Below, one piece after another: positions 18,606 to 25,870 of a stretch of 64,000 nucleotides of DNA (position 1 is its first letter; the number at the start of each line of letters is the position of its first letter). The DNA is taken from NCBI RefSeq assembly GCF_051713825.1, contig NZ_JBIOQR010000001.1, positions 1,922,001 through 1,986,000 of the forward strand, in the 5' to 3' direction. The DNA is from Enterococcus_K sp051713825. GTDB lineage: Bacteria > Bacillota > Bacilli > Lactobacillales > Enterococcaceae. The position numbers were made by a program, and so were the translations under genes. The notes beneath the pieces were generated by a model, which worked only from the letters and a program-made list of their open reading frames with translations, did not search any database and had not been told where the DNA came from.

Positions 18606-18731
18606 CTGAAAACAATCCGCTAGTTCTTTGAAACATAATTGAAATAGCGGATGTTTATTAATTTATTTAGCTTTTATCATCTGTTATAATCTGTACTGTT
18701 TTCTTTATTGCGGAAATTAATAACTTCGATT

Positions 18732-18761
18732 ATTACATGCCAAAATATATTGGCATGTAAT
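18732..18761. promoter_or_regulatory. Perfect 12-bp stem-loop upstream of the exporter genes
   Basis: ATTACATGCCAA (18732-18743) and TTGGCATGTAAT (18750-18761) are exact complements around a 6-base loop. No U-tract follows on either strand, so it is not a standard terminator. It lies after the short ORFs and before the exporter genes, where it could serve as a processing or attenuation site, or as a protein-binding palindrome. Confidence 0.6.
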
Positions 18762-18782
18762 TGACTCTCAGCACCCATGACA

Positions 18783-18863
18783 TCTAGAATTTGTTCCTAG
18801 CTCTGTTGTATATAAGTGTACTTTCTTGCTCTGTTTCTTTTTTGGTTTGTATAACTTCAACAT
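18783..18863 (-). CDS. Candidate 26-residue peptide gene in the peptide-modification cluster
   Basis: An ATG at 18863 follows a perfect AGGAGG at 8-bp spacing and opens 26 codons, beginning MLKLYKPKK and ending RARNKF, up to a TAG. The frame stays open for 16 more codons after that TAG, into the hairpin. The peptide is basic and has no Cys. The ribosome site is among the strongest in the cluster, which favours real translation. It could be a precursor or a decayed precursor gene. Composition alone does not prove either, and chance ORFs this short are common. Confidence 0.35.
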
Positions 18864-18883
18864 GTTGGTATCCTCCTATAGTT

Positions 18884-18997
18884 TTATTTTTTGAACTTGC
18901 TGACTTCTAGTATATTCACTATTTGCATTACTTTCGACAACAAATATCCATGCCTTACTTTAACCTGATAACCATCACTCGATTCTCTCTTTTTCAT
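18884..18997 (-). CDS. Candidate 37-residue peptide gene, possibly the tail of a broken longer gene
   Basis: An ATG at 18997 with GGGGA 7 bp upstream opens 37 codons, beginning MKKRESSDGYQVKV and ending VSKFKK; the next ORF starts 20 bp after its stop. The same frame is open for 27 further codons upstream, without a start codon, and reads like protein (RIEFDTVFILDVV). A strong AAGGAGGTGAAGG ribosome site at 19101-19112 lies out of frame just before that. Either this is a genuine short peptide or the 3' part of a frameshifted gene of about 75 codons. Confidence 0.35.
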   Translation of the reverse strand: MKKRESSDGYQVKVRHGYLLSKVMQIVNILEVSKFKK

Positions 18998-19194
18998 GTT
19001 TTCGTCCCCATAATAAAGACATGACTGATTAACTACATCTAAAATAAAGACCGTATCAAATTCTATTCTATCTATGCGCTATCTTTATATTTTTGGAAAC
19101 CTTCACCTCCTTGTAGAATTCAAAAGCTATATGGGGTTAGCAGTCGAAATTTTTTTATGATTAAAAGAGTAGATTAAAATGCTTACTACTTCTT

Positions 19195-19437
19195 TTAGAA
19201 CATTTCCTTCTGAAAATTCGAAACAACTATAATTAAATTATTTAGTGAAGCAAATAAATCTAAAGTATAAAAATCTTCAGAAAACTCAATACCAAATTGG
19301 TCTTCCAATTCAACTAGAGCTAACATATATTGTAAAGAATCATTAATATACTCTCTGATATCCACGTCACTTGATTCATTTCTAATAGTGATTCCTACAT
19401 TTCCCAGTGCTTGTATAATCTCGCCTTTATTCGCCAT
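19195..19437 (-). CDS. Acyl-carrier-like protein of the peptide maturation cluster
   Basis: This 80-residue acidic helical protein contains INDSLQYMLALVELEDQFGI. This is the helix-II pattern of acyl/peptidyl carrier proteins, with Ser34 in Asp-Ser-Leu as the expected phosphopantetheine attachment site. Its ATG overlaps the end of the radical SAM gene by 11 bp, so the two are translationally coupled. From memory, short acyl-carrier-related proteins (TIGR04069) accompany radical SAM maturases in clostridial bacteriocin clusters. What it carries is unknown; the BtrH-like protein at the cluster end could be a partner. Confidence 0.75.
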   Translation of the reverse strand: MANKGEIIQALGNVGITIRNESSDVDIREYINDSLQYMLALVELEDQFGIEFSEDFYTLDLFASLNNLIIVVSNFQKEMF

Positions 19438-20791
19438 TACCTATTGAAATCCTTTCAAATACGTTATTTTCTACATCTAAAAGTAATAGTGTATCCTTTA
19501 ATGCCACTTTCTCTAATGGACATTTTACTTTTTGATCTTTTCTCAATACTCTACGAGCAGGACAAGGCTCACCTAAACAATTTGGAGCAAAAAAACAGGT
19601 CTCAAATTCATTACATACTTCAGAATGAGTAATCCAACTTGCAGCTTTATTTCCATCAATTTGCATAATTCCATTATCAATCAATTTTCCAATTTTAGCT
19701 TCTGGATTTGTCACAAAATCTAATGTACATTTGTAAACAAGACCATTTGGAGCAATAACAAAACTATTTTTTTTTGATGCATAACAAACCCCTCCACAAG
19801 GATTCAAAAACTCTCCAAAAGTATATCTAAGTTTATCGGATGAATTAATGATATTATTATATATATTATGAATCATCTTATTTTCTTGGTAGATGTGACC
19901 TTCAAAAGATTTGATTTGTTCTCCTCCCCAATCCATTACTGGTCTGGCAAAGAAAGTAAAACGGTTATCCTCGCCAAACCTACTAGCAAAATACTCTTTA
20001 TAGAATGAAATATATTGAATTAACTCCTTGGAAAAATTAGTTCGAATAGTGATGTTGAAGCCTTTTCTAGTTATATTTTTTTTTATTGACAATAGGTTCT
20101 CAATTATCTTATCAAAAGTAGAATCATCTCCTTTTAATAACGGCCGTTGATAATCATGAATTTTTTTCAAGCCATCAATTGTCAGTTGATAGTCTAAAAT
20201 TTTATATTTTAATAATTTTCTAAAAATTTTTTCGGAAAGTAAGTATCCATTCGTTGTCATACTAGAAGAGTAAGGTTTCCCCTTTTTTCTGCATATATCA
20301 ATAATTTTATTTGATATATACTCAATTACAGGTAACCCTTCTAGTGGTTCACCACCAAACCATTCCACATGTACTCTAGAATACTTATTGATATTCATTT
20401 CCACAAATTTGACAACTGCTTCTTGAACCGATGACAACATTTGGCCGTCTTCAAATGTCTCATAGCAATATTTACATCTAAAGTTACACTCAAGTGTAGG
20501 CAGAATTATTAATTCTAATTCTGTTGAACCAATCGTCTCTAAGTATAACCCTCTCAATAAATCGTTTTCATTTACATTCTCTCTAATCAAATATCCTTTT
20601 TCGATAAGCTTTTCGATGAAGTCTGATGAGAATGATTTATAGGAAATTTTTTTCTTTAACAAATTGTTTACAACTTCAGCCTCAATCATAGGTATTTTTA
20701 AAAAACTATTCTGTCCTACTAACGAATTATATAACAAGAGATCCCCTGCTCCATTTTTTATATGATAATTAAACCTAGATAGTTTAAACAT
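19427..20791 (-). CDS. Radical SAM/SPASM peptide maturase
   Basis: This 454-residue protein has an N-terminal about 100 residues that may bind a leader peptide. The radical SAM core follows, with Cys-x3-Cys-x2-Cys in LECNFRCKYCYE near 130, then GGEPLEG and the strand SMTTNGYLL. The C-terminus has a Cys-rich SPASM domain: NPCGGVCYASKKN, YKCTLDF, CNEFETCFFAPNCLGEPCPAR and KCP, enough to hold two extra Fe-S clusters. Enzymes of this build make thioether or C-C crosslinks in ribosomal peptides. Neighbours (acyl-carrier-like, transglutaminase-like, subtilase/TIGR04066-like) point to a CcpM-like peptide maturation system. The ATG at 20791 follows a GAGGAGGGTGA site. Confidence 0.9.
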   Translation of the reverse strand: MFKLSRFNYHIKNGAGDLLLYNSLVGQNSFLKIPMIEAEVVNNLLKKKISYKSFSSDFIEKLIEKGYLIRENVNENDLLRGLYLETIGSTELELIILPTLECNFRCKYCYETFEDGQMLSSVQEAVVKFVEMNINKYSRVHVEWFGGEPLEGLPVIEYISNKIIDICRKKGKPYSSSMTTNGYLLSEKIFRKLLKYKILDYQLTIDGLKKIHDYQRPLLKGDDSTFDKIIENLLSIKKNITRKGFNITIRTNFSKELIQYISFYKEYFASRFGEDNRFTFFARPVMDWGGEQIKSFEGHIYQENKMIHNIYNNIINSSDKLRYTFGEFLNPCGGVCYASKKNSFVIAPNGLVYKCTLDFVTNPEAKIGKLIDNGIMQIDGNKAASWITHSEVCNEFETCFFAPNCLGEPCPARRVLRKDQKVKCPLEKVALKDTLLLLDVENNVFERISIGNGE

Positions 20792-20812
20792 AATTTCACC
20801 CTCCTCTTTGAC

Positions 20813-21451
20813 TCAAGACCAAAATTCCTCATCATTTTGTGTATTTATGATCTTTGTTTTTCCATCAGTTTTATCTTTGAAGTTTAGTAAGACAGGATTT
20901 AAATAATAGACTATTCTCTGCCTATTTTTTTCATATCCACCAAAACAGTTATTTTGGATAGATGAAAAGCGTATAAAATTTTTAGCTAAATAGTTCAAAT
21001 AACTTTTCGAGTACCTTCTAGGTAACATTGGACTTTTAATTTTTTTATTTAAAATAAGAAATTCTCTTATCTCTTTCACATTTAATGGAATATTGTGAAC
21101 ATCTGTACAGTAGCAATTCATAGAAGGATCAAAGCAAATCCATTTAGCATATTCATTTGAATATACTAAGGTAACACAATGACAGTCAGAATATCGTAAA
21201 TCTATAGGAAAACAAGTTATTACTCTGCTTTTAAATCCAAAATATAAATAAATTTCTGATAGAAATATTGCAAATATTTGACAGTTAACATCTAATTCTT
21301 TTTCCCCTTTAAAAAAAGTTAAAGTGTTTAATGGTTCTAGAGGAACAATATCTTTTCTTCCTGAACTACGATTATAGAGAAATGAAGATACCCATAACAT
21401 TAATCTAGTCTGAAATTTAAATTCTGAATCGTACGTATTCTTTGGTAGCAC
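20813..21451 (-). CDS. Transglutaminase-like cysteine protease-fold protein (5' end disturbed by an A9 run)
   Basis: From a GTG at 21451 the frame gives 212 residues. The papain/transglutaminase triad is visible as Cys57 in DVNCQIFAIFL, His91 in SDCHCVTLVYS and Asp108 in WICFDPSMNCY. Related proteins remove leaders or crosslink peptides, for example the lasso-peptide B protein. The GTG has no ribosome site, and the frame is open for 20 more codons upstream of it (IIYSYKLFSNELDCIKK) in good helical sequence. That stretch joins, across nine A residues, to the 40-codon ORF with a strong ribosome site. So the true product is probably about 270 residues, made by slippage, or the gene is frameshifted. 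It lies 21 bp upstream of the radical SAM gene. Confidence 0.65.
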   Translation of the reverse strand: MLPKNTYDSEFKFQTRLMLWVSSFLYNRSSGRKDIVPLEPLNTLTFFKGEKELDVNCQIFAIFLSEIYLYFGFKSRVITCFPIDLRYSDCHCVTLVYSNEYAKWICFDPSMNCYCTDVHNIPLNVKEIREFLILNKKIKSPMLPRRYSKSYLNYLAKNFIRFSSIQNNCFGGYEKNRQRIVYYLNPVLLNFKDKTDGKTKIINTQNDEEFWS

Positions 21452-21498
21452 TTTTTTTATACAATCTAATTCATTAGAAAAAAGTTTATAAGAGTAAA

Positions 21499-21621
21499 TT
21501 ATTCTTTTTTTTTAATATTATACTGAGAAAATGTCTCTAGTATACTATAATCGTCCTCTACGCACACATTTTCATGTGAGTACACTTGGAAATTAAAAAA
21601 ATCATTTGGTGATTTATTCAT
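21499..21621 (-). CDS. 40-codon ORF with strong ribosome site: upstream part of the transglutaminase-like gene or a short peptide
   Basis: An ATG at 21621 with GGAGG 10 bp upstream opens 40 codons, starting MNKSPNDFFNF and ending NIKKKE before a TAA. Its 3' end contains AAT ATT followed by A9 and GAA TAA. A -1 slip on the A-run would continue into the transglutaminase-like frame without interruption (KKKRIIYSYKLF...). It carries one Cys. I favour it being the N-terminal part of the downstream protein; a separate precursor peptide is the alternative. It is the first gene of the cluster. Confidence 0.5.
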   Translation of the reverse strand: MNKSPNDFFNFQVYSHENVCVEDDYSILETFSQYNIKKKE

Positions 21622-21784
21622 ATATGTCCGACCTCCAAAAAAACATTATAATTAGTTAAACTTTTTGAAATTTATTATTCACCGTCCTCATATACAAATC
21701 ATTCCTCTTAATAATAACCTGTTTTAGTTCAATATTTTTTTAATTGATTACTATAGCCTAAAGCTAATAAAAATGGTAGCGTTT

Positions 21785-22033
21785 TTAATAATGGGTTAAC
21801 TTCTCGTCTGTAGATATGTTAATTATCATACTTTTATTTATTAGAAAGTTATTAGCATAAAATTTATTTCTAGTTTTATACTTTTGAAATAGCTTTGTTC
21901 TTAAATAAAATACTATCATAATAATTTCCATAATATTTCTACATGTAACAAATAGCACGAACAGCGTCACAAATAACCAAAAAATAATAGGAAAGTAATA
22001 TGAACCAACAGAATAGTAAAAAATCGAGCACAA
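21785..22033 (-). CDS. Possible small membrane protein upstream of the cluster
   Basis: A TTG start at 22033 with AGAGAGG 7 bp upstream gives 82 residues. The first half has one or two hydrophobic helices (YYFPIIFWLFVTLFVLFV and a following stretch), and the tail is basic and polar. An immunity or anchor role is imaginable from its position, 163 bp upstream of the cluster. The unusual start and AT-rich composition make it doubtful. The gap from 21622 to 21784 shows no further gene. Confidence 0.3.
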   Translation of the reverse strand: MCSIFYYSVGSYYFPIIFWLFVTLFVLFVTCRNIMEIIMIVFYLRTKLFQKYKTRNKFYANNFLINKSMIINISTDEKLTHY

Positions 22034-22159
22034 AAAACAGCCTCTCTATTTGTCCTACAGATAAACTTATACAAAAAAATGAATGAATCGCTCACTACTC
22101 AGCGATTCATCCATTCTTTTTGGCACGCGATGATTTAATCCGCGCACTGCCTATTATTA

Positions 22160-22242
22160 TGCAGATGATGGGATTTGAACCCACACGAGCTTTCGCCCAC
22201 ACGCCCCTCAAGCGTGCGTGTCTGCCATTCCACCACATCTGC
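22160..22242 (-). tRNA. tRNA-Leu (anticodon GAG)
   Basis: Acceptor arms GCAGATG and CATCTGC pair fully. The minus strand has the class II layout with a long variable arm. The anticodon stem CACGC/GCGTG encloses TTGAGGG, giving anticodon GAG, and the T-arm GGGTTCAAATCCC is canonical. Discriminator A; CCA is not encoded. A good promoter lies just upstream. Confidence 0.93.
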
Positions 22243-22259
22243 AAAATCAACACCTCTAA

Positions 22260-22288
22260 ATGATACCGATGGACGGGGTGAATGTCAA
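22260..22288 (-). promoter_or_regulatory. Promoter of tRNA-Leu
   Basis: On the minus strand TTGACA (22288-22283) and TATCAT (22265-22260) are 17 bp apart and end 17 bp before the tRNA. This is the best consensus promoter in the window. Confidence 0.8.
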
Positions 22289-22336
22289 GCTACTCTGGCT
22301 ATTTTTCTGTTATACTACGCTTAGGAGGTGGCTAAC

Positions 22337-22519
22337 TTGGAACCTGAATATCAAGATGGAAAATACACTGGTTTAGGTCTTTTTACAGGCATTCTGATTG
22401 GCCTAGCTTTTTTTAACTTACTCTTTGGTATCTGTTTAGGGTTCATAATTGGTATTGCTATGGACTGGGCAGAAAACCTCCTTATCTATTGGCAACATCA
22501 CAAAAATTCGGATGAATAG
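22337..22519 (+). CDS. Small glycine-rich membrane protein
   Basis: I start at the TTG at 22337 (60 residues), which sits 8 bp after AGGAGG; the in-frame GTG at 22328 overlaps that ribosome site. A hydrophobic span with many Gly (GLFTGILIGLAFFNLLFGI and on) forms one long or two short membrane helices, followed by a polar tail. Unknown function. It is transcribed away from tRNA-Leu and is probably a host gene at the edge of the accessory island. Confidence 0.6.
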   Translation: MEPEYQDGKYTGLGLFTGILIGLAFFNLLFGICLGFIIGIAMDWAENLLIYWQHHKNSDE

Positions 22520-22793
22520 CTTTTTGACAATAGTTAGCTAGCCGACTGCCTTCTATTCTTTCAAAAAAACAAACACATAGTTAGCAGTTAAAATGAGATG
22601 TTTATACTCTTTTTAGTCGCAATTATATCCTTTTATTTTTTATCCGTATTTGGAAAATCTTTTGTGCGAGATACTTTTTTCCTAGTTGGTTCATGTTATT
22701 GAAAAATTGCTAGCAAAAACAATTAAGCAGTAGGTTTATTTTAGGAGGATTCTTCGCTCATCTCTATACTGAGTTGTTACACCCAGAAAAGCC
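22520..22793. other. Gene-free stretch with degraded sequence
   Basis: No convincing gene. It contains a 45-bp segment (about 22618-22661) that is a diverged copy of 25851-25901, including the tail of a small minus-strand gene (see the pseudogene at 22633). The rest is AT-rich and unexplained. Confidence 0.5.
22633..22695 (-). pseudogene. Remnant of a paralogue of the 39-codon gene at 25871
   Basis: The minus-strand frame ends KKVSRTKDFPNTDKK and stop, close to the end of the intact small gene (KKAPVSR...VKDFPNTDKK). It has lost the middle and any start codon. The flanking non-coding sequence after the stop is also shared, so this is a decayed duplicate, not chance. Confidence 0.5.
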
Positions 22794-22821
22794 AAAAAAC
22801 AGAGAAGGAAGTCCCTCTCTG
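22794..22821 (-). terminator. Terminator of the interrupted bacteriocin-like operon
   Basis: On the minus strand CAGAGAGG and CCTTCTCTG form a stem with a 5-base loop, followed by TTTTTT. It lies 90 bp after the stop of the small two-helix gene. Confidence 0.8.
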
Positions 22822-23053
22822 CCTGTTACTACGCTAGCATTACAAATTTTTTTATAGGTTAATGCGTAGTTTAGATTAGTAGACTCCCAGTAAAGTGTCC
22901 ACATCATTCTTTCACTGATTACCTACAATATTATTGAACCAAAAGAATAGATAAACTACTATGATGATACTTAATAAAAGAGAGATTGTAAGAATCGTAT
23001 ATGCCATTCTCTGATTCTTCCAAACGACTCTCTTTTTTTTCATTATATAGAAT

Positions 23054-24455
23054 CACTAGTGTTGCAAAGACTCCTCAACCTATCTAAAACTTGATATAAA
23101 GCTATCCAGACAAAAAAAAATCCTTTATACTACTCTTGGATGACTTATCCAAGACCAATAAAAAGGACCACAACATGGATAAGTATAACTCAAAAACTTC
23201 ATTTCAGAAATGGTTTTCTTCAATAAATTTGAATAATTTATCGGAAGAAGCCAAAAATTGGATGCAACAATTTAATTCTTACAGTAAAAAACTGGACTTC
23301 ACGACCACAATTAAAGTTCTGTTACATGCCGTTTATGAAGAGCTTCCAAGCTTTCTCGAAATGGACAGATCCTTTATGGATCGAAGTCTTCGCCAAGAAA
23401 TAGGCATAGATTCGCTGTGCTACAGTTCACTTTCTCGTAAAATTCCTGAAATCAGTCAAGAAGTTCTAATGGAGATCTTTGCGCAGTTGGCTCAGAAAGT
23501 GGCAAAAGAACGACCAAGTTCAAAAACAACTAGCCTTCAACTTGTTGATTCAACCACGATCCCGTTGAATAAGACGCGGTTTCCATGGGCAAATTTTCGG
23601 AAAACTAAAGCAGGTATCAAGCTTCATTTGAACCTCTGTTATCTGGACAAAACCAATCAATACCCAGAACATTTTACGATTACTAATGCCGAAGAACATG
23701 ACCGGAATCATTTCGAATGTTTAGTGGACAAAACAGAAGCGACCTATGTTGTGGATCGCGGCTATTTTGATTACAAACTGCTGGATCGCCTGCACAATGA
23801 CGGTTATTTCTTTGTGACACGAACAAAATCCAATACGACGATTACAGTCTTAGAACAAATTGAACTCGTGAATCCAAAAACAACAGACGGTCAACTTATC
23901 AGTGATCAACACGTCATTTTAGGCGGCGGAAACAATCACGTCACCGAACGATTTCGTCTTGTGACCGTTTTGACGAAAGGTCAACGTCTCTTGCGAATCG
24001 TTACCAATCGTTTTGATATTTCGCCAAATGAAGTCGCCGACATGTATCAAGCACGTTGGCAAATTGAGCTGTTTTTCAAACATTTAAAACAGAATCTGGC
24101 AATCAAGCAACTTTACTCACGAAGCGAACAAGGTGCAATTAATCAAGTGATTCTCACCCTTATCGCGACGCTGTTAACCTATTTGGTAAAGATCGAATTG
24201 AATTCGGTAGCGACACTTTTCCAGTTAAAGCGCTCATTTCATTATCTACGTTTTGAGCCTGCAGAAATCTGGTTAGAGCGCCACAGACCCGGGTGATTTT
24301 GACTAAATACGTTGTCGACGCTTTTAGGATTCAGTTAAATACGACCAAAATTTTCTGAAAAAAAGTCATCCCTTGCGTAAGCATTCGACTTTTTTTAAAA
24401 TTTTAGCGAAAGATAGTTTTCAGATTATTCTGACTATATTTGCGCAACACTAGTG
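23054..24455 (+). mobile_element. IS4-family insertion sequence, 1402 bp, intact ends
   Basis: Both ends read CACTAGTGTTGC inward as terminal inverted repeats. Both sides are flanked by the same 9-bp sequence ATATAGAAT (23045-23053 and 24456-24464), a target site duplication. One transposase gene fills the element. The intact duplication and the clean restoration of the interrupted gene show a recent single insertion. Confidence 0.9.
23175..24296 (+). CDS. IS4-family transposase
   Basis: The ATG at 23175 (373 residues) has AAAGGA 8 bp upstream; an upstream TTG at 23136 is less likely. DDE residues are visible: Asp in QLVDSTTIPL, Asp in YVVDRGYFDYKLLD, and Glu in YQARWQIELFFKHLK. The last fits the Y-x2-R-x3-E-x6-K signature of IS4-type enzymes. 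It catalyses cut-and-paste movement of the surrounding element. The frame is intact, so the element may still be active. Confidence 0.92.
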   Translation: MDKYNSKTSFQKWFSSINLNNLSEEAKNWMQQFNSYSKKLDFTTTIKVLLHAVYEELPSFLEMDRSFMDRSLRQEIGIDSLCYSSLSRKIPEISQEVLMEIFAQLAQKVAKERPSSKTTSLQLVDSTTIPLNKTRFPWANFRKTKAGIKLHLNLCYLDKTNQYPEHFTITNAEEHDRNHFECLVDKTEATYVVDRGYFDYKLLDRLHNDGYFFVTRTKSNTTITVLEQIELVNPKTTDGQLISDQHVILGGGNNHVTERFRLVTVLTKGQRLLRIVTNRFDISPNEVADMYQARWQIELFFKHLKQNLAIKQLYSRSEQGAINQVILTLIATLLTYLVKIELNSVATLFQLKRSFHYLRFEPAEIWLERHRPG

Positions 24456-24525
24456 ATATAGAATATTATAAATATTATAGGGATTCCAAATAAATAATCC
24501 ATAATATCCTCCTCACTCAAAATCT

Positions 24526-25086
24526 TTATTTACTATACGTGCAATGATCTAAATACATATATATTTTACCGGATTTAGGGTGATTTGCAATCAAATTTGC
24601 GCCTTCAGTAAATCGCTTAGAGAACGCCAAGGCTCCAAGTCCAGCAATAACTGCTAGTATTGAAGCTATAGGACCAGTTTCGATACCGGCAGCTGCAATT
24701 GCCGCCATTATTCCCAAGATACCTTCTGCAGTAGCTGCATTCCTAAAAGTGTTCCTCAGCCTTGTTCCATCAGATTTTGAAGTATACTTCCACAAAATAC
24801 CAACTGTGATAACACTAGCAGAAGAAAAAGGCTGTAATCTTGGATCTAGTGGTCCAGTTTGTACAATTATTTCATTCTTCGTGTAGATATTACCATCTTT
24901 ATCTTGATAAATAGTTTCTGCATCTGCTAGGTTAGGAATAGTTACTGCAGAACTCTTCATGATACTTGAATGATTTCCAGACATTTCAAATGCTTGAACA
25001 ACAACTCCAGAAAATATGAATGGACTGACCGCCATAATCAATGTTGCCAGGTAACAAAACAATTATGAAATCTTTAAACTTTTCAT
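24526..25086 (-). pseudogene. Bacteriocin-like secreted protein gene inactivated by a stop at codon 8
   Basis: The natural start is the ATG at 25086, 8 bp after AGGAGG. It reads MKSLKIS, then TAA (25065-25063), then continues in frame as LFCYLATLIMAVSPFIFSGVVVQA, a textbook signal peptide cut in two by one nonsense codon. The remaining about 155 residues have a polar middle (IYQDKDGNIYTKNEIIVQTG) and a Gly/Ala-rich hydrophobic C-terminal region (GIMAAIAAAGIETGPIASIL, then AVIAGLGALAF). This resembles membrane-active bacteriocin precursors. The family is not recognised. The two-helix immunity-like gene follows at 23 bp and is also broken. Starting at the TTG after the stop would leave no ribosome site. 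Confidence 0.65.
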
Positions 25087-25149
25087 AATGTTTTTCCTCC
25101 TGAATCGTTTTTTGTGGACACTTAATTATATCTATTCAATATGGGATTC

Positions 25150-25640
25150 CACTTATATTTTAATGTGTTTCTAATTAAATAACATGACGATGCTGGCACC
25201 AGTCATAGTTACCTTTATCACTTCCTTGTACTTTAAAACGGACAAATTTTGGACCTTCACAATTGGGTGTTTCGTTTTTTAGGTAGCAACTGACATGTTC
25301 GCGGCCATATAGCTTATTTCAGTGCCGCCTTTTTGATCCGTCATGTACACGATGCAAGGCTTCAAGTTGTTCGCCCTAAGGTTTGACGATATCAGAATTG
25401 TCCACAATGACTAACATATCGTCTTTCAAATACTATTTCATAATAGCTGTATAGTTGGCATAAAGTTTTGCATAGTCCTCAAATTCTTTTACATTTCGAC
25501 TTAACCATTTAATTGTCGAAAGCAGGTCAATCTCTTCCTCAAAGGCACGACTAATTTCAGAGAGAAGAGGTGATTTATTTTTTTGCGATACCGTAAATCA
25601 TGTCTGCAATGAACTTTTTCGTGGGGTTTGATCCCCCTTG
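25150..25640 (-). pseudogene. Decayed transposase fragment
   Basis: Read on the minus strand, three frames stitched together give KKFIADMIYGIAKK, then SPLLSEISRAFEEEIDLLS, then LKDDMLVIVDNSDIVKP, then GEQLEALHRVHDGSK and ISYMAANMSVAT. At least three in-frame stops and two frameshifts interrupt it. The Asp in IVDNSDIVKP looks like the first catalytic residue of an IS4-type transposase. Only the N-terminal part remains; the second half is missing. It is unrelated to the intact element at 23054. Confidence 0.6.
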
Positions 25641-25799
25641 AGTCAATTAATGACAAAAATTAATAATTTCTCGCTTTGCTCAATAAATTTCTGTTGATTT
25701 CACGCTAGAATAGAATGAGCTTTTTTTGTGTGTTGTTTTGAGTAATTCAACTTTAACACAAATAGGGTTCATTCACGTTTTCCACGGGTGTACAATCAA

Positions 25800-25862
25800 T
25801 AAAACACATAATTGCCAGCTAAACCGAGTCATTTCTGCTCTGTTCCAGCTGCAATTATGTGT
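25800..25862 (-). terminator. Terminator of the 39-codon gene
   Basis: ACACATAATTGCCAGCT (from 25804) pairs with AGCTGCAATTATGTGT (25847-25862) with one bulge. On the minus strand the stem is followed by TTTTA, 8 bp after the stop of the small gene. Confidence 0.65.
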
Positions 25863-25870
25863 CCTTTTTT

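Larger units (their letters stand above)
22912..24502 (-). pseudogene. Small two-helix membrane protein (immunity-like) split by an IS element
   Basis: The 5' part starts at an ATG at 24502 behind GAGGAGG (8-bp spacing) and runs into the IS at 24455; the 3' part resumes at 23053 and ends TGA at 22912. Removing the IS and one copy of the 9-bp target repeat restores a perfect 58-codon frame. It begins MDYLFGIPIIFIIFYI and ends FWFNNIVGNQ, with two membrane helices around a basic KKKRVVWKNQR loop. Small two-helix proteins of this sort often protect the producer of a bacteriocin. It sits 23 bp downstream of a bacteriocin-like gene, so immunity is the natural inference. The present gene cannot make the full protein. 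Confidence 0.75.

Noticed and set aside
21622..21784. Possible riboswitch or leader RNA before the peptide-modification cluster
   Set aside because: I found no recognisable riboswitch core or terminator/antiterminator pair; only AT-rich sequence.
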